Positions 1-7,462 of a DNA stretch of 9,939 bases are shown in pieces (within the stretch, counting starts at the first letter, position 1; every line of letters starts with the position of its first letter). Source of the stretch: Methylococcales bacterium (GTDB lineage: Bacteria > Pseudomonadota > Gammaproteobacteria > Methylococcales > Methylomonadaceae); contig SHZG01000082.1 of the NCBI GenBank assembly GCA_009692395.1, positions 1 to 9,939 on the forward strand, in the 5' to 3' direction. A program made the translations under genes and the position numbers. The notes below the pieces were generated by a model that worked only from the letters and a program-made list of their open reading frames with translations, did not search any database and was not told the DNA's origin.

Positions 1-125
1 GCTTCTTAGGTAGAAAAAGTGATGGCTTCCCAGGTGCTAAAACCTTATGGGAAGGCATGGAAAAAGTCAGGCATTACGCTTTCGGTATCGAAATCGCTAG
101 GGCGGTTTATGCTAACTCTGATTGA
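1..125 (+). CDS. IS4-family transposase, C-terminal fragment (5' end outside the window)
   Basis: The first complete codon is at base 3, and 40 residues run to a TGA at 123-125. The peptide begins FLGRKSDGFPGAKTLWEG and continues with a helix containing EKVRHYAFGIE. This layout (a G-rich turn, then a [TS]LWxG helix, then a final helix) is how DDE transposases of the IS4/Tn5 group end; Tn5 transposase ends with a comparable ALWEGWEAL helix. The catalytic DDE residues lie upstream of the window and cannot be assessed, so it is unknown whether the element is intact. It is the only complete gene end in the window using TGA, apart from the interrupted minus-strand gene near 9497. The family assignment rests on recall of the C-terminal pattern. 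Confidence 0.72.
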   Translation, partial: FLGRKSDGFPGAKTLWEGMEKVRHYAFGIEIARAVYANSD

Positions 126-146
126 GTTGTGGGTAATCGTGTGACC
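1..146 (+). mobile_element. Right end of an IS4-family insertion sequence
   Basis: The transposase tail ends at 125. The next ~20 bases (127-145, TTGTGGGTAATCGTGTGAC) look like a terminal inverted repeat: TTGTG-N2-TAA recalls the inner part of the IS50 end, as expected for this family. The exact boundary is inferred, anywhere from about 145 to 150, because the left end and the target duplication are outside the window. The element directly abuts a gene that has lost its 5' part. Confidence 0.5.
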
Positions 147-177
147 TAAGCATCATTTAATTGAAGTTGATCCAGAT

Positions 178-921
178 ATGCACACAAAATTCATTATATT
201 TAATGATGAAGATTGTATTTTAGGCTCATTTAATATTACTTTTGATCGTTGGGGATCTAATTGGGAATCAGGTATGACCTTTCATTCCAAAGGTGTCGCT
301 CGATTACTCAATAATATTTTTCAAAGCCAACGCGGTGGGTTTATGCAAAAATATGGCATCGACCCCTACAGTCAATTTAATTTACTGTATACCTTTGGCA
401 GACACGTCATGAGTAATGGTGAAAATTATCTTCCCCATCATGCTATTTTGGCTGAAATTAATCGTGCTAAACAGTCAATTAAAATTCGTTTATTTTTAAT
501 TAGCGATTTATTAGGTAAATATAATGAAAGCGTCATTTGTGCTTTAATTAATGCTAAAAATAGAGGTGTCACTGTGCATATTTTATTTAATGGGCATTTA
601 GCCAGACAAGGACGAATTGGTATTGAGCGCACAATGGAAGAAGCATTAAATCGCCAGCTATTACCTGCTATTGAAAGATTAAAATCATCGGGCGTAAAAA
701 TAGGACTGGTTTATGGGCAAGAGAATCATTCAGTACCTTATTCACCTATCCATTCTAAATACTGCATTATTGATGACTATATTGTTATCGATGGGAGTTT
801 TAATTGGTATAACACCTCCGTTTTCTCACATGATTTAATCGTTATTGCCGCAAACCACGAAGTTGCAAAACCTTATCTCTACGAATTTGAACGTATACAA
901 CAAGTATTTAGGATTTATTAA
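178..921 (+). pseudogene. 5'-truncated phospholipase D-like (HKD) protein
   Basis: The 247-codon frame starts inside an HKD domain. Residues 2-19 (HTKFIIFND ... GSFN) match the HxKx4D...GSxN motif of the PLD superfamily, but N9 stands where the Asp is expected. A second lobe starts near residue 88 (HHAILAEINRAKQSIKI) and has a complete motif: H192, K194, D199 and GSFNW 206-210. PLD enzymes need two HKD motifs to form one active site, and full-length proteins have about 120-150 residues before the first motif, so this is the 3' part of a two-motif gene. The frame stays open upstream from the first ATG to about base 145, where the IS4 end begins. This fits IS insertion or IS-mediated deletion. 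If translated, ATG 178 would leave no N-terminal half-domain. Substrate (lipid or nucleic acid) cannot be told. The gene is visibly A/T-rich: 13 G/C in bases 481-540 against 34 in 3121-3180 of sbcC, suggesting separate origin. It could still be annotated as a short CDS. Confidence 0.72.
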
Positions 922-962
922 GCGTTGTTTATACTCATAAGCTCATACAACAACTCAATAAA

Positions 963-989
963 CCTGTGAGGTTTTTAAAATCTCACAGG
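963..989 (+). terminator. Hairpin terminator after the PLD-like gene
   Basis: CCTGTGAG (963-970) pairs perfectly with CTCACAGG (982-989). The stem continues inward through a G-T pair and T-A pairs, giving about 12 bp around a very short loop. The following bases (991-1005) are T-rich but contain no unbroken T run, so it is a moderate intrinsic terminator on the plus strand. It lies 41 bases after the PLD stop and 72 before sbcD, which makes a common transcript unlikely. Confidence 0.55.
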
Positions 990-1060
990 CTTTAGTAATT
1001 TTTACCTGCCGACTTTATGCAAACAACTTCGCTATAACCTCATACACCATCATCATTATT

Positions 1061-2290
1061 ATGCTAAGACTTTTACACACTGCCGATTGGCATTTAGGTC
1101 ACACCTTACACGGTGTTTCACGCCAGCTTGAACACCAGCAATTTTTAGACTGGTTATTGGCTGAATTATTAAACAAGCAAGCAGACGCGTTGATAGTCGC
1201 GGGGGATATTTTTGATTCGGCGAATCCATCGGCGGCGGCGCAAGCGCAGTTGTATAAATTTTTAGTGACGGCTAAAAACCAACAACCAGAATTGAATATT
1301 ATTTTAGTCGGCGGTAATCATGATTCAGCAATACGTTTGGACGCGCCATCGTCTATTTTGAATGCTCTGGGAATTCATGTCGTGGGCGGCTTACGGCTTG
1401 ATAATCAGCGTAGTATTGATTGGCAGCGATTGATTGTGCCACTGACTAATGCAGCAGGAGAGATTAGAGGGTGGTGCGGGGCAATGCCGTTTTTACGCAA
1501 TGCAGATTTGCCTTACAGTGACAGCGATGACCCATTAGTGACGGGAGTTAAAGCCTTATACGATGAATTATTTACGCGACTGCAAAACCAAGCACAACAC
1601 GGTCAAAGTCTGATTATGACGGGGCATTGTTATATGGTGAATGGCAATGTTTCAGAACTGAGTGAGCGAAAAATTTTAGGCGGTAATCAACACGCGCTAC
1701 CTGTTGAGTTGTTTCCTAAAACCATTGATTATGTGGCGTTAGGGCATTTGCATTTAGCGCAAAAAGTGGGTGCGAATCAGCATATTCGTTACAGTGGCTC
1801 ACCGATTCCACTGTCATTTGATGAAAGTCATTATGTGCATTCGGTGTTGCAAGTGGATATGCAAGCGGGACAGGAAACGGTAATCACAAAGCTAAAAATT
1901 CCGCGTCATATTGAATTATTGCGGCTACCGAATAGCAAAGATTTTGCCACGCTGTCAGATGTGTTAGCACAATTGGAAAATTTGGAATTAAACGCAGTGC
2001 ATGAAGCACAACGCCCATTCGTCGAATTGCGTATTAAATTGGATAAACCTGAACCCAGTTTGCGCCAACAGATTGAAGAGGTTATCGCTAGGCTACCTGT
2101 ACGTTTATTGAAAATAACCACTGTGTATACAGGCAGTGATGGCAGTTTGGCAGATTGGCAGATTGAGCAACGCTTGGAAGAATTGCAACCCTTGGATGTG
2201 TTTCAACGTTGTTATGCCAATAAATACGACACGGATGCACCCGACGACATAAGCGCGTTGTTTAATGAATTAGTCGAGGGGATACAATAA
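1061..2290 (+). CDS. sbcD: Exonuclease SbcCD, subunit D (Mre11-type nuclease)
   Basis: This is the nuclease subunit of the SbcCD complex, a cytoplasmic Mn-dependent nuclease that acts on double-strand ends and cleaves DNA hairpins and palindromes during replication and repair. At 409 residues it is close to E. coli SbcD (400). The calcineurin-like phosphoesterase motifs appear in order: DxH (D9, H11), GDIFD 48-52, GGNHDS 84-89, TGH 187-189 and LGHLH 227-231; these carry the metal-binding Asp, Asn and His residues. The C-terminal third would hold the capping and SbcC-binding parts. ATG 1061 is chosen because the first motif starts only five residues later (MLRLLHTADWHLG). No Shine-Dalgarno sequence precedes it; the upstream stretch is CATCATCATTATT. 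The stop TAA overlaps the sbcC start by one base (TAATG), so the two subunits are translationally coupled. Confidence 0.97.
   Translation: MLRLLHTADWHLGHTLHGVSRQLEHQQFLDWLLAELLNKQADALIVAGDIFDSANPSAAAQAQLYKFLVTAKNQQPELNIILVGGNHDSAIRLDAPSSILNALGIHVVGGLRLDNQRSIDWQRLIVPLTNAAGEIRGWCGAMPFLRNADLPYSDSDDPLVTGVKALYDELFTRLQNQAQHGQSLIMTGHCYMVNGNVSELSERKILGGNQHALPVELFPKTIDYVALGHLHLAQKVGANQHIRYSGSPIPLSFDESHYVHSVLQVDMQAGQETVITKLKIPRHIELLRLPNSKDFATLSDVLAQLENLELNAVHEAQRPFVELRIKLDKPEPSLRQQIEEVIARLPVRLLKITTVYTGSDGSLADWQIEQRLEELQPLDVFQRCYANKYDTDAPDDISALFNELVEGIQ
2276..2281 (+). promoter_or_regulatory. Ribosome binding site of sbcC inside the end of sbcD
   Basis: GAGGGG lies eight bases before ATG 2290, within the last codons of sbcD. 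It is a clear Shine-Dalgarno sequence and fixes the sbcC start at the TAATG overlap. Confidence 0.7.
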
Positions 2291-5200
2291 TGCGCATTTT
2301 AGCCATACGCGGTAAAAACCTTGCCAGTCTTGCCGATGAATTTGAAATTTTATTGAACGAAGGCGCGTTACAAAATGCGGGTTTATTCGCTATTACAGGA
2401 CAAACAGGCGCGGGTAAAAGTACCATTTTGGACGCATTGTGTTTAGCTTTGTATGACAGAATGCCGCGTTTACCTGACGGTGTCGGTTTTGCGATTGGGC
2501 ATAAAAATGAAGATGAAGACCAACGTGTTAAACACAATGATGTACGCTCGATTTTGCGGCGTGGCGCGAGTTCTGCATTCGCCGAAGTCGATTTTATCGG
2601 TAAAGATAAACAGCCGTATCGAGCGCGGTGGCAAGTCAGTAAAGCCAAAGGTAAAGCCAGCGGTAAGTTGCAAGCGCAAGAAATGTTACTCCGCAATATC
2701 AACAGTGGACAGCGACTTGGGCAAACTAAAAAAAATACGCTAGAAGCTATTAGCGCGTTGCTTGATTTGAGTTTTGATCAATTTTGCCGTTCGGTATTAT
2801 TGGCACAAGGCGATTTTGCTGCGTTTTTAAAAGCCAAAAAAAATGAACGCTCTAGTTTGTTGGAACGCATTACAGGGACGGAACTGTATTCAGACATTTC
2901 CATCGCCGCGTTTGAACGCGCCAAACTGGAAAAGGTAGAATTAGACCGTATTACGGGTTTGATGCAACATCAAATTCCACTTGATACCCCTGCGCGGCTT
3001 GCTTTAGAACAACAACGTGATGGTTTGACGGCTTCAATCGGCGAGTTGGATAAACAAATCGCCGCGAATCAAAAAATCATCGACTGGTATGTGGAACTGA
3101 AAAAACGCCAACACGCTGAGCGGCTTGCCAGTGACGCATTAGCTGGCAGTTCACAAGCATGGCAGGACGCTGAACCGTTACACGGGCGCGTTAAACAAGT
3201 CGAAGCCGTTGAACCCTTGCGCCCGTTATTAAGCCATTATCAAACTGCTCAATCGGATTTTATTGATGCAGAACAGAAACTAAAAAACGCGGGTGACTGT
3301 TTAGCGGCAACAGGAACAAAACTACTCGCCGCGACTGAACAGTTGACCGCGCAGAATGCGAATTTAATCGCCGCTGAAACCCAGCAACAGCAAGCGCAAC
3401 CCGCCTTAAAAGCCATTCGTGCGTTAGATACACGGCTTGAAATAAATCAGACTACGCTTAACAATTTAAGCACAGACGAAAAACAGCTCAATACCGCATT
3501 GCAAACAGCGCAACAAGAACAAGACACCCTGATAAAACAGCAAACTGAACAACGTGCTTTAGCTGAGCAGTTGACGGATTGGCTAACAGAACATCAAGAC
3601 TTACAAGCACTTGCCGATGAATGGACGCACTGGGACAGTGAGCTGAAGCGTTATTCAACATTCATCAAACAACGAGAAGATGAATTGACAGCTGCTGAAA
3701 AAATCAAAGTAACGGTAAATAAAGACCAGCACCGTTTGAATGAATTACACACGGATAGTGAAGCTAAAAAACAGTTATTGAACGACCAGCAGACGGTACT
3801 TGAACAGCTTAAACAACAAGACGCGCCACAATCGCTGACGCTGTTATATCAGCACAAAGAACGCTTAGAGCTTGAAAGCCAACAGATTAACCACGCGCTG
3901 ACCTTAGCCACGAACGCGCTGGAATTACAGCAAGCGATAACACAGGATTTACCGCTGTTAGCTAATTCTGAGCAAACCATAGAAACCGCTAATCAACAAC
4001 TTGACCAACTGCATCAACAACAAGCCCTGAATGCTATCAGTCTTGAAGAAGCGAAAAAGGCTCTGGCATTGATTGAAGCCACTAGCCATAAAGACGCTGC
4101 GCAACTACGGCAATTATTAATCAAAGACCAGCCTTGTCCTGTGTGCGGTGCGTTGGAACATCCGTGGAAAAAACACGTGGTACAACTTGGCAACGAATAT
4201 ACCCTAGCGCAACAACCACGGGTTAATGAACTGGATGCCGAAAAAGCCGCGTTGAGTAAAGCCATTCTCAACACGCTACACACGATTGAGCAAGAAAAAA
4301 ACAAAGCCACCGAGCTGAACCATAACATAATTTTGGCAAAAGAAAAATGTCAGACCTTGAATGTTTATTGGTCAACGGAGTTCAAACCTAGGTTTGGACT
4401 CCTAGACGATGAATTACTGCCTTTACTTAATCAACAACTTGAACGCGTCACCGCTGAACTAACGAAAATAAAACAACAAGAAAAAGCCGCGTTAGCGTTA
4501 CAACAACAGTTAAAAACGGCGCAACTGGCATTTGATACTAGCAAGCAAAATTATGATAATTTAACCCGTGAATATGCCACGCTAGATAAACAACACGCAC
4601 AAAATAAAGCCGATTATCGCGCCCAGCTTGCTACGATTGAGAGCTTAGAAAAACAACTGAACGCGATTGTTGAAGCCTTAGCTGTACCGTGTGAACAGTT
4701 GACAGATTGGCAAAATTACTTAGCCACCCCCGCCTCTCTTGGCAAAAAAATACAAGCGTTTCAGCAAGCGCAACAAGAGTTGGCAGCACTTAGCAAAAAC
4801 CAAGCAACGCTTGAACAACAAACACAACTCGCCGCGCAAACTTATACGCAACGCCAACAACAGCTAACGCTTAAACAAGCCGCTATTCAACGTGAAACTG
4901 AGCAACAGAAAAACCTCATCCATGAGCGTGAAACCATTATTAATAGCGATAGTTTGGCACGACAAATTCGCGCAGTAACAGCGGATGCTATCGAACACCA
5001 CCTTAATCAACACCTTAATGACATAAAAGCCGCCCACCAACAAGCCACTAACGCGGTGAATACGGCAAGCACTGAACTTGCTACCCAAAAAAGCCAGCAA
5101 CAACATTGGCAAACCGAAACCACCCGCCGCTCTGATGTTTTAAAACAAGCATTAATCACGCTGAACCAAAAACTAGAACTTCTTGCCATCAGCCAAGAAC

Positions 5201-6027
5201 AGTTAAGTGAGTTACTACAACAGGATGAACACTGGCTAAGCGAACAAAAAGCCGCCATTGAACAATTGGATAAAGCCCTGCAAGCCGCCACCGCTTTATT
5301 AAACGTAAAAACCGAAGATCGAAAACACCATGAAATTGAAGGGTCGCAATGCGTACCCTACGAGAATGCCCAGCAAACTGCCACTAAGCTACAACAACAA
5401 AAACAATCGCTAACCGCAGACCAACAAGACTGTGAATTTCAACTCCGTGAAGACGATAAAAAAATTGCTAGCAGTAGCCATCTTAAAGCGGATTTAGATA
5501 AACAACGTCACCGCTGGGAACAATGGGAAAGTTTGAATGGATTAATCGGTTCGGCTAATGGGGCGAAATTTCGCGTGTTCGCACAAAGCCTAACGCTAGA
5601 AGCCTTACTCACCCACAGCAACAAACACCTTGCTGATTTTGCCAAACGCTACGCCTTACAGCGCGTGCCTAGCAGTGATTTAGAATTGCAAATTATTGAT
5701 AGAGACATGGCAGACGATGTGCGTAGTGTTCACAGTTTATCAGGCGGCGAGAGTTTTCTGGTATCGTTAGCCTTAGCATTAGGTTTAGCCTCGCTATCAT
5801 CCAATAAAACCCAAGTTGAATCACTGTTCATTGATGAAGGCTTTGGCAGTCTCGACCCCGAAACCTTAGACATAGCCATCGCCAGTTTAGATACATTGCA
5901 AGCCTTAGGGCGAAAAGTTGGCGTGATTTCTCATGTGCCGATTTTAGTCGAACGTATCGGCGCGAAAGTCGTCGTCGAAAAACAAGGCGGCGGTAAAAGT
6001 ACCGTGACCATTGTCGGTGGGTATTAA
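2290..6027 (+). CDS. sbcC: Exonuclease SbcCD, subunit C (Rad50-type SMC ATPase)
   Basis: This is the ATPase and DNA-tethering subunit, partner of SbcD. The N-terminal half of the ATPase head carries Walker A GQTGAGKST (37-45) and a Q-loop region around residue 178 (LLAQGDFAAFLKA). Two long Gln-, Lys- and Glu-rich coiled-coil arms surround the zinc hook CPVCG at 616-620, which sits almost at the midpoint of the 1245 residues. The C-terminal head has the ABC signature LSGGES (1150-1155), Walker B LFIDE (1179-1183), the D-loop GSLD (1186-1189) and the switch His 1215 (VISHV). ATP binding dimerises the heads and controls access of DNA to SbcD; hook zinc links two molecules. It is longer than E. 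coli SbcC (1048 residues), the extra length lying in the arms, but all catalytic motifs are present. The frame is intact and ends in TAA, with no terminator hairpin directly after it. Confidence 0.97.
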   Translation: MRILAIRGKNLASLADEFEILLNEGALQNAGLFAITGQTGAGKSTILDALCLALYDRMPRLPDGVGFAIGHKNEDEDQRVKHNDVRSILRRGASSAFAEVDFIGKDKQPYRARWQVSKAKGKASGKLQAQEMLLRNINSGQRLGQTKKNTLEAISALLDLSFDQFCRSVLLAQGDFAAFLKAKKNERSSLLERITGTELYSDISIAAFERAKLEKVELDRITGLMQHQIPLDTPARLALEQQRDGLTASIGELDKQIAANQKIIDWYVELKKRQHAERLASDALAGSSQAWQDAEPLHGRVKQVEAVEPLRPLLSHYQTAQSDFIDAEQKLKNAGDCLAATGTKLLAATEQLTAQNANLIAAETQQQQAQPALKAIRALDTRLEINQTTLNNLSTDEKQLNTALQTAQQEQDTLIKQQTEQRALAEQLTDWLTEHQDLQALADEWTHWDSELKRYSTFIKQREDELTAAEKIKVTVNKDQHRLNELHTDSEAKKQLLNDQQTVLEQLKQQDAPQSLTLLYQHKERLELESQQINHALTLATNALELQQAITQDLPLLANSEQTIETANQQLDQLHQQQALNAISLEEAKKALALIEATSHKDAAQLRQLLIKDQPCPVCGALEHPWKKHVVQLGNEYTLAQQPRVNELDAEKAALSKAILNTLHTIEQEKNKATELNHNIILAKEKCQTLNVYWSTEFKPRFGLLDDELLPLLNQQLERVTAELTKIKQQEKAALALQQQLKTAQLAFDTSKQNYDNLTREYATLDKQHAQNKADYRAQLATIESLEKQLNAIVEALAVPCEQLTDWQNYLATPASLGKKIQAFQQAQQELAALSKNQATLEQQTQLAAQTYTQRQQQLTLKQAAIQRETEQQKNLIHERETIINSDSLARQIRAVTADAIEHHLNQHLNDIKAAHQQATNAVNTASTELATQKSQQQHWQTETTRRSDVLKQALITLNQKLELLAISQEQLSELLQQDEHWLSEQKAAIEQLDKALQAATALLNVKTEDRKHHEIEGSQCVPYENAQQTATKLQQQKQSLTADQQDCEFQLREDDKKIASSSHLKADLDKQRHRWEQWESLNGLIGSANGAKFRVFAQSLTLEALLTHSNKHLADFAKRYALQRVPSSDLELQIIDRDMADDVRSVHSLSGGESFLVSLALALGLASLSSNKTQVESLFIDEGFGSLDPETLDIAIASLDTLQALGRKVGVISHVPILVERIGAKVVVEKQGGGKSTVTIVGGY

Positions 6028-6096
6028 ACATCATGATTTAACGATACTATGGTCAACCTAAACTAAAAGTACCTCTGTCTTTCAACCTTTATTCCC

Positions 6097-6102
6097 AAAG
6101 GA
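6097..6102 (+). promoter_or_regulatory. Ribosome binding site of the first M16 peptidase
   Basis: AAAGGA is placed four bases before ATG 6107 (GGACGTTATG). It supports this start, which also gives a complete signal peptide. The 79-base gap after sbcC contains no convincing promoter, so reading through from sbcDC or a weak local promoter are both possible. Confidence 0.55.
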
Positions 6103-6106
6103 CGTT

Positions 6107-7462
6107 ATGAACAAACGATTATTATGCACCGCGTTACTGTGTTTGCCTGTGATGGCGCATAGTGAGGCAAACAAGGTGTCTGAACACATTTTAAAAAATG
6201 GCTTAAAAGTGCTGGTGAAAGAAGATCACCGCTCACCTGTCGTGGTATCGCAGGTGTGGTACAAAGTGGGTTCAAGTTATGAACCTAACGGTATCACAGG
6301 TGTTTCACATATGCTGGAACACATGATGTTTAAAGGCACGGATAAACATCCTGCGGGGGATTTTTCCAAAATTATTGCCGAAAACGGCGGTGATGAAAAT
6401 GCCTTTACAGGTCAGGACTATACGGCGTATTTTCAAACGATGGCAGCGGATAAGTTGGCAGTGAGTTTTGAACTGGAAGCCGACCGTATGCGCTATCTGC
6501 ATTTACTGCCCGAAGAGTTGAAAAAAGAATTGGAAGTCGTGACAGAAGAACGCCGTATGCGTACCGATGATAAGCCGCAAGCGAAATTAGCTGAATCATT
6601 TAATGCCGTGGCGTTTACCAGCAGCGGCTATAAACACCCTGTGATTGGTTGGCCGTCAGATATTGCTAATTACAAAGTGGAAGATTTACAAGCGTGGTAT
6701 CAGCAGTGGTACGCGCCGAATAATGCGACGTTGGTCGTCGTCGGTGATGTGCAGACTCAAGCGGTATTTGATTTGGCAGAAAAGTATTTTGGCGAACTGA
6801 AAACCAGCGATATTAAACCCTTAAAACCACAACCTGAGATGGAGCAGTTGGGAACACGGCGCATTGTCGTTAAAGCCCCTGCTAAATTGCCCGTATTGCT
6901 GATGGGTTATAAAGTGCTATCGCTCAAAACAGCGGCGCAAGAAACCGAGGCTTACGCATTGGAAGTCTTAGCGGGTGTATTAGACGGCGGGAACAGTGCG
7001 CGATTATCAACTGATTTAGTACGCGGTAAACAACTCGCGATATCAGCAGGGGCAAGTTACGATTTAATCGGTCGATTAGATGGTTTATTTGAGTTAGATG
7101 CCACGCCCGTAGAAGGCAAAAATGTCGCTGATTTAGAAACCGCGTTAAAAGCTGAGGTGACTAAATTACAACAAACATTAATCAGTGATGAAGAATTACA
7201 ACGCATTAAAGCGCAAGTATTAGCCAGTTCAGTGTACGAAAAAGATTCTAATTTTTACCAAGGTATGCAGATCGGCTCGTTAGAAACCGTGGGCTTAGCG
7301 TGGCAAAAAGCCGATGAATATGTCGCTAATATCAATAAAGTCACCGCTGAACAAGTGCGTGATGTGGCAAAAAAATATCTCATTGAAGACCATTTAACGG
7401 TCGGCTATCTCGACCCGCAAGCGATTAAACTTGCAACCCCCACTGCCAAAGGAGCAAAATAA
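6107..7462 (+). CDS. M16 family zinc peptidase, catalytic subunit, exported
   Basis: This is a metallopeptidase of the pitrilysin/insulinase clan (M16B type, two homologous lobes in one ~450-residue chain). The inverted zinc motif HMLEH is at 68-72. The third zinc ligand is probably E148, 76 residues after H72 in VVTEERRMR, the spacing known for mitochondrial processing peptidase. E71 is the general base. Residues 1-20 look like a signal peptide: MNKR, a hydrophobic core LLCTALLCLPVMA, then cleavage near AHS-EA, so it should act in the periplasm or at the envelope. The 451-residue length is normal. The next gene encodes a homologue lacking the zinc motif and starts on the last base of this stop codon, so the two probably form a heterodimer. 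Likely substrates are peptides or small unfolded proteins, but none can be named. Similar M16 pairs precede rsmD in Pseudomonas, where they lie near ftsYEX. Confidence 0.93.
   Translation: MNKRLLCTALLCLPVMAHSEANKVSEHILKNGLKVLVKEDHRSPVVVSQVWYKVGSSYEPNGITGVSHMLEHMMFKGTDKHPAGDFSKIIAENGGDENAFTGQDYTAYFQTMAADKLAVSFELEADRMRYLHLLPEELKKELEVVTEERRMRTDDKPQAKLAESFNAVAFTSSGYKHPVIGWPSDIANYKVEDLQAWYQQWYAPNNATLVVVGDVQTQAVFDLAEKYFGELKTSDIKPLKPQPEMEQLGTRRIVVKAPAKLPVLLMGYKVLSLKTAAQETEAYALEVLAGVLDGGNSARLSTDLVRGKQLAISAGASYDLIGRLDGLFELDATPVEGKNVADLETALKAEVTKLQQTLISDEELQRIKAQVLASSVYEKDSNFYQGMQIGSLETVGLAWQKADEYVANINKVTAEQVRDVAKKYLIEDHLTVGYLDPQAIKLATPTAKGAK
7448..7454 (+). promoter_or_regulatory. Ribosome binding site of the second M16 protein
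   Basis: AAAGGAG ends seven bases before ATG 7462 and lies within the last codons of the first M16 gene. It is a near-ideal Shine-Dalgarno site and, with the TAATG overlap, points to coupled, roughly equal synthesis of the two proteins. Confidence 0.7.

Noticed and set aside
963..989. The CCTGTGAG hairpin as a mobile palindromic repeat
   Set aside because: Only one copy occurs in the window and its place after a gene is explained by a terminator; a genome-wide search would be needed to claim a repeat family.
2262..2702. A 146-codon minus-strand frame across the sbcD-sbcC junction, and other antisense frames inside sbcC and the M16 genes
   Set aside because: They lie opposite strongly conserved genes, show no recognisable domain or ribosome binding site, and have the Ser/Arg/Cys-rich composition of frame shadows.
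5980..6027. GGGKST near the C-terminus of SbcC resembling a second Walker A
   Set aside because: It is too short and lies in the final strand of the head, where GGG[KR]S-like endings are usual in SbcC proteins; the real Walker A is at residues 37-45.
178..6027. PLD-like gene plus sbcDC as a possible nuclease defence operon
   Set aside because: The PLD gene is truncated, differs in composition, and is separated from sbcD by a terminator hairpin and 139 bases.
6028..6106. Promoter for the M16-rsmD genes in the gap after sbcC
   Set aside because: GATACT near 6043 resembles a -10 box, but no -35 box is found at a fitting distance.
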